From: Clostridiaceae bacterium | GTDB lineage: Bacteria > Bacillota > Clostridia > Oscillospirales > Acutalibacteraceae | Direction: 5' to 3' | Assembly: GCA_016281115.1 (NCBI GenBank) | Contig: JAEEHZ010000079.1 | Coordinates: 1 to 26,888, forward strand | DNA: 26,888 nt | Shown here: piece by piece, positions 6,958 through 16,198 of the stretch | Numbering within the stretch: position 1 is the stretch's first letter | How the letters are laid out: each line of letters begins with the position of its first letter | Notes under the pieces: generated by a model | The model's input: only the letters and a program-made list of their open reading frames with translations | Database searches by the model: none | Told to the model about the DNA's origin: nothing | Made by a program: the position numbers and the translations under genes

Positions 6958-8305
6958 TCATTTTTTGAAAATTATTTGTGTTGTCGTTGTTTGCGCTGTA
7001 CTATGCTCCTGCTCTATGACAGGATTTAACAGCACAGACATAATGCGTCCGCCTAAATCAACGGGCGAGCGTGCAGAGATTGAATCGGCAATAGAAACAG
7101 CCGTAAACGGTGACTATACATTAAAGTACCCCCAAAGCGGAGATTACCGTTCTTCTGTTATTATTTTTGATTTAGATAATGATTCCGATAATGAAGCGAT
7201 AGCTTTTGTATCTAAAGATACGGGTGACGCCGCGGGAATAAGCCTGTTGTTTATTAACAAAACCGAAAGCGGCTACAAATGTATAAATGAATTTACTGTG
7301 GCGGCCGCCGAGGTAGATAAAGTAACCATTATTGATATGGACAACGACGGAACAAAGGAACTGCTTATAGGATGGAGCGTTTACAGCAGCCAGATCAAAA
7401 CTCTGACCGCTTACTCTTATAATTCCCCCGCCGCAGCACAGCTTATTTGTGAAGAAACATACAGCGAGCTTATTATAGCCGATATTGACAGTGACAGCGA
7501 GGACGATGTGCTGCTGCTCTCACTGGCTTCCGCAGAAAAGCCAGCAAGCGCCAAGCTTATTAAGATGAGCGAAAGCTCCACCGCATTATACTCGGCAACA
7601 ACTGCCGCAATGAACGCCGACGCTATAAAATACTCCGCCTTGTCTTTCGGAAAAATAAACGATAACGTAAGCGGTTATTTTATAGACGCTATAACAGTTG
7701 ACAGCAATACACAAACACAGGTCATATACTTAGATGAGTCGGGGGCCCTGCAAAATCCCCTGTTCTCTACCGACAGTGAATCGGCGGCAAATCCCACGTC
7801 CCGAAGCGCACCGATATTATCATCTGATATAGACAACGACGGCATTATGGAAATACCTATACCTAACCGGCTGCACTCGAACAGCCTTTCAGAAAATGAA
7901 GCGCTGTGCGATATGTATGACTGGTGCAATTATAATATATATTCAAACTCGTTAGACACGGCTATGTCCGCAGTATATGACCCCAACGGCAAATTTTACT
8001 TTAAAGCTCCCGAGAATTGGAAAGACATGTTTACGGCTGTGTATGATTCATCAAAAAATTCAATTCAATTCAAAAAGCTTGTTAAAGAATTAAGCAGTGA
8101 TTCCGTCACCACATCCGACGGAGATATAATTCTGGAAATAAAGGCATTTAAAGAAGATGAATTTTCATCTGATTTGGGCTACACCCAAATAAAAAGATCG
8201 TCAGGCAGTGTGTATGCGTATAAAATATACACAAGCGACTTTGATGAGTTTTACATATCACAGAAAAATATTACCGATAGCTTTATTTTGCTCGATAATT
8301 TATAA
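6935..8305 (+). CDS. Lipoprotein with FG-GAP/VCBS-like aspartate-rich calcium-loop repeats
   Basis: An exported lipoprotein of unknown role. Residues about 11-25 are a hydrophobic signal ending in a lipobox LCSC, so the mature protein would start at a lipidated cysteine and sit on the outer face of the membrane. Four Asp-rich loops resemble the calcium loops of FG-GAP/VCBS beta-propeller blades: DLDNDSDNE (from 79), DMDNDGTKE (134), DIDSDSEDD (183) and DIDNDGIME (298), each followed by a hydrophobic strand. The region about 330-456 has a different character and ends in FYISQKNITDSFILLDNL. It overlaps trmB by 23 bases and lies 37 bases ahead of a two-component pair, so it could be a sensory accessory of that system, but nothing proves this. 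Confidence 0.75.
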   Translation: MLAKSKFDHFLKIICVVVVCAVLCSCSMTGFNSTDIMRPPKSTGERAEIESAIETAVNGDYTLKYPQSGDYRSSVIIFDLDNDSDNEAIAFVSKDTGDAAGISLLFINKTESGYKCINEFTVAAAEVDKVTIIDMDNDGTKELLIGWSVYSSQIKTLTAYSYNSPAAAQLICEETYSELIIADIDSDSEDDVLLLSLASAEKPASAKLIKMSESSTALYSATTAAMNADAIKYSALSFGKINDNVSGYFIDAITVDSNTQTQVIYLDESGALQNPLFSTDSESAANPTSRSAPILSSDIDNDGIMEIPIPNRLHSNSLSENEALCDMYDWCNYNIYSNSLDTAMSAVYDPNGKFYFKAPENWKDMFTAVYDSSKNSIQFKKLVKELSSDSVTTSDGDIILEIKAFKEDEFSSDLGYTQIKRSSGSVYAYKIYTSDFDEFYISQKNITDSFILLDNL

Positions 8306-8342
8306 TATAATTAATCTTTCACATAAAGAAAGGATGGTACAT

Positions 8343-9053
8343 ATGAAAAACATTCTGGTTTGCGAAGACGAGGCTACAATAAGAGAATTTGTTGTTATAA
8401 ACCTTATACGCGCCGGATATAACGTTACCGAAGCAGACTGCGGCGAAAAAGCCCTGCAAAAATATGAAGAAGCGAAGGGCGATTTTGACGTTGCCATTCT
8501 CGACATTATGATGCCGGGCATAGACGGTCTTACGGTCTGCAAAGAGCTGAGAGCCAAAAACGGTTCGATAGGCATAATCATGCTCACTGCAAAAACACAG
8601 GAGATGGATAAAGTAACGGGTCTCATGCTGGGCGCAGACGATTATATAACAAAACCGTTCAGTCCTTCGGAGTTGCTTGCGAGAGTTGACGCTTTATACA
8701 GAAGAATAACCATTGCAAGCGTTCAAAAAGATGAAAGCAAGCTGAGCGATGAGATCGTGTCCGGTGATTTTGTGCTTAACCTGCGCAACAGGATCTTGAC
8801 CCGCAATAATAAAAAAATAGAGCTTACCCAGGTTGAGTTTCAAATTATGGAATACTTCTTTACAAACCCGGGTGTTGCCCTTGACAGAACAGATATTTTA
8901 AATCATGTTTGGGGCAAGTCTTATGTGGGCGAAGAAAAAATAGTAGACGTTAATATTCGCCGCTTAAGAATGAAGATAGAGCCCGAGCCGTCTTCTCCAC
9001 AGCATATTATGACAGTTTGGGGACTTGGATACAGATGGGATCCCAGGGATTGA
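8343..9053 (+). CDS. OmpR/PhoB-family response regulator
   Basis: A transcription regulator controlled by the kinase that follows. The receiver domain (about 1-120) has the acidic pair CEDE at 7-10, the phosphoacceptor Asp54 in ILDIMMPGIDG, the switch Thr in MLTAK and the conserved lysine in ITKPFSPSELLARV. The C-terminal winged helix (about 135-233) ends with KIVDVNIRRLRMKIE and TVWGLGYRWD, diagnostic of the PhoB type. ATG 8343 was chosen because it sits behind AAAGGATGG (8330-8338) and begins with the usual KNILVCEDE; a GTG-started extension to 8208 would overlap the previous gene and add a non-homologous leader. Length 236 residues. The target genes cannot be read from the sequence. Confidence 0.95.
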   Translation: MKNILVCEDEATIREFVVINLIRAGYNVTEADCGEKALQKYEEAKGDFDVAILDIMMPGIDGLTVCKELRAKNGSIGIIMLTAKTQEMDKVTGLMLGADDYITKPFSPSELLARVDALYRRITIASVQKDESKLSDEIVSGDFVLNLRNRILTRNNKKIELTQVEFQIMEYFFTNPGVALDRTDILNHVWGKSYVGEEKIVDVNIRRLRMKIEPEPSSPQHIMTVWGLGYRWDPRD

Positions 9054-9056
9054 GTC

Positions 9057-10499
9057 ATGGCGAAAATTCGTATTAAGGGCATAACAAACCGGTGGCTTAT
9101 AAACAGCTTCGGAGTCGCATTTGTAATAATTATCGGCGTACTCGTTTTCTCATCTTATTCCGTTAAGCAATACTATTACAGCGGAATAGAGCAGTCTATA
9201 AGCGGACGCTCAAATGAACTTGCCAATTTCTACGGCAACAATACCACAAGCAAGGAGTTTTTGACAAGCGCCGTGGGATATGTTGAAAACTTCCCCGATA
9301 AGAATATGATGGAAATTATGGTGCTTGACAGCAACGGAGATGTTGTTATCACTTCTTCGGGATTTGAAAACGACGATACAAAGCCTATCCCCGACTACGA
9401 AGAAGCCATTGCCTCAAATAATGTTTACGGCAAATGGACAGGTAAGTTGAGCTCGGGTGAAAATGTGTTATCGGTCACGCGCGTAATATATAATTTGTCG
9501 GGCGCAAATGTCGGCGCAATTAGATACATAGTATCGTTAGAGCCTGCAAACAGACAGATTTTCCTTAATATTTCGTTCATATTTTTGGGTGTTTTGAGCG
9601 TATTATTTATGACGATACTGTCGGGCGCATATTTTATAAGATCTATTATAAAGCCTGCAAAAAGGCTTACGGAAACTGCTCATTATATTGCCCAGGGTGA
9701 TTTTAATACAAAAATAGAAAAAGAATATGACGATGAAATAGGCGACTTGTGCGACGCCGTAAACAATATGGCTTCGGAACTGGGAGCCGCCGAAAAGATG
9801 AAAAACGATTTTATTTCATCTGTTTCACATGAATTAAGAACGCCGCTCACGGCAATTAAAGGCTGGGCGGAAACGATGCAGCTTTCAGGCGCAAATCCCG
9901 ACCCCTATACAATGGAAAAGGGAATGAGCGTTATTATAAAAGAGACGGAACGTCTTTCGGGAATTGTTGAGGAATTACTTGATTTCTCCAGAATACAAAG
10001 CGGCAGAATAGTGCTCATAATGGAGCGAATGGATATATTGGCAGAGCTTGACGAAGCTGTATATATGCTCAACGAGCGCGCAATATCCGAAGAAAAGCAT
10101 ATCATATTCAATGAGCCGGAGACGGTCTCCCCTATAATCGGCGATAAAAACAGAATAAAACAAGTATTCTTAAATATCATAGATAACGCTTTAAAATATT
10201 CCAACCCCGGCGGAATCATAAATGTTATAGCCACTGAGGAAAACGGGAATATCGTTATAGTTATATCGGATGAAGGACAGGGCATTGCAAAAGAAGACCT
10301 GCCCAGAGTAAAAGAAAAATTCTTTAAGGCTAACACCACGGTAAGAGGTTCGGGGATCGGGCTTGCACTGTGTGACGAGATCGTTCGTCTGCACAACGGC
10401 TCTCTTATTATTGACAGCGAAAAAGATGTAGGAACAACTGTAACTGTTGTTATACCAACAGCAAGTAACAATCAGTCAGGCGGAAAGGAAACACAATGA
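9057..10499 (+). CDS. Membrane sensor histidine kinase
   Basis: The partner of the preceding regulator; only three bases separate them. Order of parts: membrane segment about 13-35, extracellular sensor region about 36-170 (a PAS/dCache-like size, with MVLDSNGDVVITSSG), second membrane segment about 172-196, HAMP linker about 198-250 (SIIKPAKRLTETAHYIAQGDF), dimerisation helix with phospho-acceptor His258 in SVSHELRTPLTAIKGW, then the ATPase domain with the N box around Asn377 (NIIDNALKYS), G1 DEGQGIA (from 405), F-box-like region and G2 RGSGIGLAL (from 430). It resembles the PhoR/WalK type. Its stop overlaps the next start in ATGA. The signal sensed is unknown. Confidence 0.95.
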   Translation: MAKIRIKGITNRWLINSFGVAFVIIIGVLVFSSYSVKQYYYSGIEQSISGRSNELANFYGNNTTSKEFLTSAVGYVENFPDKNMMEIMVLDSNGDVVITSSGFENDDTKPIPDYEEAIASNNVYGKWTGKLSSGENVLSVTRVIYNLSGANVGAIRYIVSLEPANRQIFLNISFIFLGVLSVLFMTILSGAYFIRSIIKPAKRLTETAHYIAQGDFNTKIEKEYDDEIGDLCDAVNNMASELGAAEKMKNDFISSVSHELRTPLTAIKGWAETMQLSGANPDPYTMEKGMSVIIKETERLSGIVEELLDFSRIQSGRIVLIMERMDILAELDEAVYMLNERAISEEKHIIFNEPETVSPIIGDKNRIKQVFLNIIDNALKYSNPGGIINVIATEENGNIVIVISDEGQGIAKEDLPRVKEKFFKANTTVRGSGIGLALCDEIVRLHNGSLIIDSEKDVGTTVTVVIPTASNNQSGGKETQ

Positions 10500-11485
10500 G
10501 TAAATGCACAACCAAAAAGATCACATCTATCGGCGGCAGCGCGTTGCTTGAGGGAATTATGATGCGCGGACCGAAAAACACATCGGTCGCCGTCAGAAAA
10601 GAAGACGGAAGCATATATAAGCAGGATGTAGAGTTTGACCCAATAGCTAAAAAATCGGCTTTTTTCCGTATACCGATAATAAGGGGTATATTCGGATTTA
10701 TCGACTCTATGCGGCTGAGTTATAAATGTCTTATGATATCTGCCGATGTGGCAATGGAGGACGCGGGTAAAACAGAAGAAGAACCGTCTAAGCTTGAAAA
10801 ATGGCTTGATGACAAGCTCGGCGATAAGCTTACAAGCATAATAATGGTTATCGCCGCTGTTTTGGGCGTTGCTTTGGCTGTGTTTTTGTTCTTTTTTGTT
10901 CCCTCTTGGCTTTTCAAATTTTTGATGTCGTTTTTCCCCGGTTGGGACACGACGTCCTGGCAATACAGCTTGCTTAAATCAGTTTTTGAGGGAATGTTGA
11001 AAATAGTTCTTTTCATATCATATATAGCAGTTATTTCTCTTATGCCCGATATGAAACGCACGTTTATGTATCACGGCGCAGAGCACAAGACGATATTCTG
11101 TTACGAAAACGACCTCGAGCTCACTGTTGAAAATGTGAAAAAGCAAAGCAGATTTCACCCCAGATGCGGAACAAGCTTTTTGATAATAATGCTCCTTGTG
11201 GGAATTATAATTGGCTTCTTTATAAGGATAGAAAACGTATTTTTGCGTGTTGTTGTAAAGATACTTCTTCTGCCGCTTACAATGGGTGTGGGCTATGAGC
11301 TTATAAAGGTATGCGGCAGATATCAGAACACATTTACGAGAATAGTCTCGGCGCCGGGAATGTGGGCGCAGCATATTACAACAAAAGAACCCAATGATAA
11401 AATGATGGAAATAGCCATTGCCGCAATGCAGGATGTAATACCCGAAAACGGTGAAGATCTGGTAGACTGCAAAAAGAACAAGTAA
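10496..11485 (+). CDS. yqhQ: DUF1385 membrane protein, YqhQ family
   Basis: A conserved Firmicute membrane protein of unknown biochemical function. It begins with the family signature GGSALLEGIMMRGPKNTSVAVRK in the first 35 residues and has MYHGAEHKTIFCYE, a conserved His/Glu motif, at about 193-206, followed by RFHPRCGTSFL. Hydrophobic segments lie near 115-140, 155-180, 222-243 and 248-270. Length 329 residues is typical. The last base pair of the kinase stop overlaps its ATG, and prmC follows directly (one base after the stop), an arrangement shared by many clostridia where yqhQ, prmC and prfA cluster. No prfA is present here. Confidence 0.93.
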   Translation: MSKCTTKKITSIGGSALLEGIMMRGPKNTSVAVRKEDGSIYKQDVEFDPIAKKSAFFRIPIIRGIFGFIDSMRLSYKCLMISADVAMEDAGKTEEEPSKLEKWLDDKLGDKLTSIIMVIAAVLGVALAVFLFFFVPSWLFKFLMSFFPGWDTTSWQYSLLKSVFEGMLKIVLFISYIAVISLMPDMKRTFMYHGAEHKTIFCYENDLELTVENVKKQSRFHPRCGTSFLIIMLLVGIIIGFFIRIENVFLRVVVKILLLPLTMGVGYELIKVCGRYQNTFTRIVSAPGMWAQHITTKEPNDKMMEIAIAAMQDVIPENGEDLVDCKKNK

Positions 11486-11486
11486 T

Positions 11487-12341
11487 ATGACATACAGAGA
11501 TTTATATAACGAAGCGAAATCAGAACTCAAAGCGGCGAACATAGAAGCGTATGAATATGAAACATCGGCTTTGATAGAATACATATTCGGTTTGAACAAA
11601 ACCGCGCTTATTATCAGGTATGATGATAATATTTACGACGAAGCATTGATAAGGGATTTTCTTAAATGCTTAAACAGGCGTATCGGCGGCGAGCCTTTGC
11701 AGTATATTACGGGATATACCGATTTCTACGGGCGCAGGTTCTTTGTAGGAAAAGGAGTTCTTATACCGAGGTTTGATACCGAGATCTTGATAGACGAAGT
11801 GATATCATGGCTTAGGCAAACGAAAAACCCGAATGTTATAGATCTTTGCAGCGGAAGCGGCGCGATAGCAATAACGCTTTGCAAAGAGCTTGAAGACGGA
11901 AATTTTTACGCAGTGGAACTGAGCGATGACGCTTGCAGATATCTTGATATGAATAAAAGAGCGAACTCGGCTCAAAATGTTAACTTAATACACGGTGACA
12001 TATTCAATGTACACCAAAACTTTGAAAACGGCTTCTTTGACGCGATAGTGTCTAACCCTCCTTACATAAAAACATCTGAAATATCCACTCTTGATGCAGA
12101 TGTTTTGCATGAGCCGAAAATGGCGCTCGACGGCGGTGGGGACGGTATGACGTTTTATCGTGAAATTATAAGCAAATGGACGAATAAACTGAGATCAGGC
12201 GGCCTCATTGCATTTGAAATTGACGAAGGTCAGCAGGGCGCAATAGAAAAACAGCTTATTTCGTCTGGATACACAAAAATTAAAACACAAAAAGACTTGC
12301 AGGGATTAACAAGAGTAATTTCGGCAATAAAAAATCAATGA
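11487..12341 (+). CDS. prmC: Release factor glutamine methyltransferase (N5)
   Basis: PrmC methylates the glutamine of the GGQ motif in peptide-chain release factors, using S-adenosylmethionine. The N-terminal helical domain (1-85) is followed by EPLQYITGYTDFYGRRFFVGKGVLIPRFDTE, the recognised linker, the SAM motif DLCSGSGAI (from Asp119) and the catalytic SNPPYI motif at 189-194 (Asn190). LIAFEIDEGQ near the end also fits. Length 284 is typical. It lies 21 bases upstream of the large pullulanase gene, with only a ribosome binding site between, so read-through into that gene is likely. Confidence 0.96.
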   Translation: MTYRDLYNEAKSELKAANIEAYEYETSALIEYIFGLNKTALIIRYDDNIYDEALIRDFLKCLNRRIGGEPLQYITGYTDFYGRRFFVGKGVLIPRFDTEILIDEVISWLRQTKNPNVIDLCSGSGAIAITLCKELEDGNFYAVELSDDACRYLDMNKRANSAQNVNLIHGDIFNVHQNFENGFFDAIVSNPPYIKTSEISTLDADVLHEPKMALDGGGDGMTFYREIISKWTNKLRSGGLIAFEIDEGQQGAIEKQLISSGYTKIKTQKDLQGLTRVISAIKNQ

Positions 12342-12362
12342 TTTGCAAAGGAGATCTTTAGT

Positions 12363-15300
12363 ATGAAAAGCAAACACATTCTATCATTAATAATGTCGAT
12401 ATTGCTTACGGTAAGTATTTTGCCGCAGGCGAGCGCGTACACAAACAGCGCGGCAAACACGTCTCTGTCTACCGATGTTATTTACAGCGGAACCGACCTG
12501 GGAGCAACCTACACAAAGGAACAAACCACATTTAAGGTTTGGGCTCCTACCGCGGAAAAGGTCATTTTGAACAGGTTTTCTTCCGGCAGCAACTCAGAAT
12601 CGGCTTCACTTGGCCTTGGCAAGGTGGATATGGAGCTCGATAAAGCAACGGGCGTGTGGTCATGTGTTGTAAAGGGAGATATTGCAGGAACATATTACAC
12701 TTATTCGGTAACGGTAAACGGAAAGACCCAGGAAACACAAGACGTTTACTCATATGCAGTTGGTGTAAACGGCGAGCGTTCAATGGTTGTTGACCTTGCA
12801 TCTACAAACCCGAAAGATTGGGAAAATGACAAACACGTTTTATGTCAAGACCAAAACGACGCTGTTATATGGGAAGTTCATGTGCGTGACTTTTCTATCA
12901 GTGCAACATCGGGCGTAAACAGTGAATACAAGGGAAAATACCTTGCTTTCACGGAAGGCGGCACCACATTAAACGGCAACACCGAAGGCGCTTACACAGG
13001 TATAGATTATCTTGTAAACCAGGGTGTAAAGTATATTCATTTGAACCCTGTGTACGACTACGGCTCAGTTGACGAAACACGTCTTTACGACGCTCAGTAC
13101 AACTGGGGCTACGACCCTGTAAACTACTGCGTGCCCGACGGTTCATACTCTACAAATCCATATGACGGAAATGTTCGTATAAATGAGTTCAAGCAAATGA
13201 TACAGGCTCTTCACGACAGAGGTATCGGCGTTATTATGGACGTTGTATATAACCATACATACTCCACAGATTCATGCTTCCAAAAAACCGTGCCTGACTA
13301 CTATTACAGAATAGACAAGCAGGGAAACTGGTACAACGGCAGCGGTTGCGGAAACGAAACAAAATCGGAAGCACCCATGTACAGAAAATATATGATAGAC
13401 TCTATAACATATTGGGCGAAGGAATATCATATAGATGGTTTTAGATTCGACCTTATGGGCTTGCACGACATAGACACGATGAATCAAATCCGTTCTTCTC
13501 TCGATGACCTGTATTCCGACGGAAGCGGAAAGGGCATCATTATGTACGGAGAACCCTGGACAGGCGGTCCTGCGGGACTTGCTTTTGACACACAGACAAC
13601 AAAAGCAAACGCCGCAAAGATAAGCGAGAGGATAGGCTTCTTTAACGACCCTTACAGAGATGCAGTTAAGGGTAGCCCCGACGGCAAAGACCCCGGATAT
13701 GTACAAACAGGCGAACCAAAATTTCAAAACAACATAAAAGCTGCTCTCGGCGGCAATATGGGCGGAACATTCAATAACGGCTGGACAGCCAAAGCGCCTT
13801 CACAAAGCGTACTTTATCAGTCTTCACACGATAACCTGACATTGTTTGATAAAATTACGGCTTCCACTTTGTCAACTAACTACGCCGACTATAACCCCAA
13901 TGCCGAAAAAATGACTATGATAGCCGAAGCGCTCACCCTCACGGGCAACGGCATTGCTTTCGGACTTGCAGGCGAAGAGTTTTGCCGCACAAAGCTCGGC
14001 GAACACAACAGCTATAATTCTCCCGACAGCATAAACCAAATAGACTGGTCACGTACCGCACAATATGCGACATCAACAGCATATTATAAAGGTCTTTTGG
14101 AGATAAGAAACGCCTTCTCCCCCATCAGCGACAGCACGGGCACTTCTGCAGGCCGTTACTACTTCTGCCACACCCAAGTACCTGAGGATTGCATCGCTTA
14201 TACAATAGATAACAAAACAGATAGCGCAGACAGCGAGTGGAAGTATCTCGCGGTCATAGCAAACCCGTCCGAGAGCGAAGCGGAGGTTTTGCTTGAGGGA
14301 TATGACACAATGCCCGACAATTGGGTGATAATAGCAAACGATAAATCTGCGGGTCTTACAAACCTCGGCGAAATAAGCAATAAGAAAGCGAAAGTTCCCG
14401 CAATGTCGGCTATGATACTTGTTGACAAAGAGAGCTTTGACAGTGTAAAGGCAGAGGCGGAAAAAACAGCTTATATCACTGTAAATCACATTAACAAAAC
14501 CAAAGGTGAAACAATAAAATCGACAAACAACATTTATCACATCGGTGATACATTCAGAATTTCGCCCGACAATGATCTCTCTTTCTTCTATGATTACGAC
14601 AGCTGTGATACAGACACCACAGGCACAGTTACCGCAGAAGGCGGAACTATCAACTTCTACTATACGGAGGCTGAATCTTTCAGAGGAACTGTTACCGTAA
14701 ATTATCTCAGTGATGACGGAGAAAAGCTTCGTGATCCGTATGTATTAAAAATAGCGGAAAATCAGTATTACAAACAATTCCCCGTTAAAATTGAAGGCTA
14801 TTATCTTAACACATCTAAATTACCCGCAAAGATCGTAGGCAAATTCGGTAAAGAAAACATAGTATTGAATTACTATTATACTCCTTTGAATTCAGACATC
14901 ACGGTACACTATTACAACATAAACAACTGGTCAAAAGTATACTTCTATTCCTATACAACAGACGGTACCGAGTCACTTCGTAAGTGGCCCGGTACCAGGG
15001 TCACCGAAAAAGACGCTGACGGTTATTTTGTTAAAACCGTAGAGGGTCTTAGCGCCGCAAAATTCTGCTTTAACAACGGTGCTTCAGAGCAAGACCCCGC
15101 GGCAAATATGCCCGGCTATGAGGTTGCCGGAGAAGTTTGGATAAAAAACGGCAAAACCACATTTAACACCACCGTTGTTACTACATATGTTGATACGCAG
15201 GGCAAAAAGCTTGCGGAAGATGATACTCAAAAATTTACAATGATCGACGAAACCTCAACATACCTTACAACAAAGCTTGAATTTGATGAATATTCCTCGG

Positions 15301-16112
15301 TTATTGAACCCGATAACAGCTTGGGTTACTGCAAGCCGGGAATTATAAACGTAGTTTATGTATATGACAAAGAGCCGTCTGAGATAATTTCAGAAAAAGT
15401 AAAACGTGTTTACGGCGACATAAACAACGATAATAACATAACTCTTCTTGATGTTACAACTCTTCAAAAAAGGATAGCGGATCTTATAAAGTTTGATGAA
15501 ACAACGGAAAAATCAGCCGATGTAAACGGCGACGGTTTAGTAAACCTTGAAGATGTTGTTGAAATTCAGAAATACATAGCAAAACTTATAAAACAATTCA
15601 GCGTGGGAACATATTTTGTTGCGGAAATTAACCTCAACGATACAGATTCAGACACTGCAACCGAAACCGACTCTTTGACAGATACCGACACCACGCAAAC
15701 CTCAGATACTTCCACCGAAACAAGTGAGACCGACACCGCTCATTCAGACACCGAGACCGACAGCAGCAATACTGACAGTGAAAAGCACGGTAACATAATA
15801 AAGGTCTATTTTTCCAACAACAAAAACTGGGAAACAGTTAAGATATACATATGGAACAGCGAGAGCGGCGAATATTATATTCCCTGGTCGGGAGAAGAGA
15901 TGACTCTTACAAGCAAAAACGAGTATGGCGAAGATGTATATTACTACGAAATTGATATAGACAAATATGATACGGTCATTATAACCGATGGCTCGTCGCA
16001 AACCGTTGATATCAACTTAAACGAGCTTGAAGAACCCGACGGGACCGGATTTTATCTGACAGACAAAAACAGCGAAGGCAAATACAATGTAGATACATAT
16101 TTTCACGGATAA
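12363..16112 (+). CDS. Secreted type I pullulanase with internal dockerin and starch-binding modules (amylosome-type)
   Basis: An extracellular GH13 enzyme that cleaves alpha-1,6 bonds of pullulan and amylopectin. Parts in order: signal peptide (about 1-25, ending ASA); CBM48-like domain (about 40-147); GH13 barrel with the pullulanase signature YNWGYDP (246-252), region I DVVYNH (293-298), nucleophile Asp363 in GFRFD, acid/base Glu397 in YGEPW and Asp490 in SSHDN; C-terminal beta domain (to about 695). Then two MucBP-like modules (about 703-771, 775-843), a CBM26-like starch-binding module (about 846-935, NNWSKVYFY and KWPGT), a third MucBP-like module (about 936-1005), a type I dockerin (1016-1082; loops starting Asp1019 and Asp1053), a Thr/Ser/Asp linker (1092-1140) and a last CBM26-like module (about 1144-1245). 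All catalytic residues are present. The dockerin would fix the enzyme to a cohesin scaffold. The MucBP and CBM assignments are by eye. Confidence 0.93.
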   Translation: MKSKHILSLIMSILLTVSILPQASAYTNSAANTSLSTDVIYSGTDLGATYTKEQTTFKVWAPTAEKVILNRFSSGSNSESASLGLGKVDMELDKATGVWSCVVKGDIAGTYYTYSVTVNGKTQETQDVYSYAVGVNGERSMVVDLASTNPKDWENDKHVLCQDQNDAVIWEVHVRDFSISATSGVNSEYKGKYLAFTEGGTTLNGNTEGAYTGIDYLVNQGVKYIHLNPVYDYGSVDETRLYDAQYNWGYDPVNYCVPDGSYSTNPYDGNVRINEFKQMIQALHDRGIGVIMDVVYNHTYSTDSCFQKTVPDYYYRIDKQGNWYNGSGCGNETKSEAPMYRKYMIDSITYWAKEYHIDGFRFDLMGLHDIDTMNQIRSSLDDLYSDGSGKGIIMYGEPWTGGPAGLAFDTQTTKANAAKISERIGFFNDPYRDAVKGSPDGKDPGYVQTGEPKFQNNIKAALGGNMGGTFNNGWTAKAPSQSVLYQSSHDNLTLFDKITASTLSTNYADYNPNAEKMTMIAEALTLTGNGIAFGLAGEEFCRTKLGEHNSYNSPDSINQIDWSRTAQYATSTAYYKGLLEIRNAFSPISDSTGTSAGRYYFCHTQVPEDCIAYTIDNKTDSADSEWKYLAVIANPSESEAEVLLEGYDTMPDNWVIIANDKSAGLTNLGEISNKKAKVPAMSAMILVDKESFDSVKAEAEKTAYITVNHINKTKGETIKSTNNIYHIGDTFRISPDNDLSFFYDYDSCDTDTTGTVTAEGGTINFYYTEAESFRGTVTVNYLSDDGEKLRDPYVLKIAENQYYKQFPVKIEGYYLNTSKLPAKIVGKFGKENIVLNYYYTPLNSDITVHYYNINNWSKVYFYSYTTDGTESLRKWPGTRVTEKDADGYFVKTVEGLSAAKFCFNNGASEQDPAANMPGYEVAGEVWIKNGKTTFNTTVVTTYVDTQGKKLAEDDTQKFTMIDETSTYLTTKLEFDEYSSVIEPDNSLGYCKPGIINVVYVYDKEPSEIISEKVKRVYGDINNDNNITLLDVTTLQKRIADLIKFDETTEKSADVNGDGLVNLEDVVEIQKYIAKLIKQFSVGTYFVAEINLNDTDSDTATETDSLTDTDTTQTSDTSTETSETDTAHSDTETDSSNTDSEKHGNIIKVYFSNNKNWETVKIYIWNSESGEYYIPWSGEEMTLTSKNEYGEDVYYYEIDIDKYDTVIITDGSSQTVDINLNELEEPDGTGFYLTDKNSEGKYNVDTYFHG
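15636..15782 (+). repeat. Low-complexity Thr/Ser/Asp/Glu linker coding region in the pullulanase
   Basis: Residues 1092-1140 are almost only Asp, Thr, Ser and Glu (units such as TDTD, TSETD, SDTETD), encoded by degenerate ACx/GAx repeats. It separates the dockerin from the last starch-binding module and acts as a flexible, probably glycosylatable, spacer. Such tracts tend to vary in length between strains. Confidence 0.85.
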
Positions 16113-16198
16113 CCTCTTGATCATCTCTATTACGTATCATATATGAAAGGGCTTTTCAGCTTTTTTAACGGGCTGTACGGTTACAGGTAAAAGGGGCT

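Noticed and set aside
7481..7505. Asp-rich lipoprotein loops as dockerin repeats
   Set aside because: The loops resemble calcium sites but lack the following helix and the paired spacing of a dockerin; FG-GAP/VCBS-type blades fit better.
8208..8342. Extended N terminus for the response regulator
   Set aside because: It would overlap the lipoprotein end and add a sequence unlike any receiver domain, while ATG 8343 has a proper ribosome binding site.
14457..15380. Recent duplication of modules in the pullulanase
   Set aside because: The three MucBP-like and two CBM26-like modules are alike in pattern but too divergent at the DNA level to show recent tandem copying.
16143..16190. Short ORF of 15 codons just before the Tim44-like gene
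   Set aside because: It starts with ATG and ends 8 bases before the gene, but no ribosome binding site precedes it; it could easily be chance.
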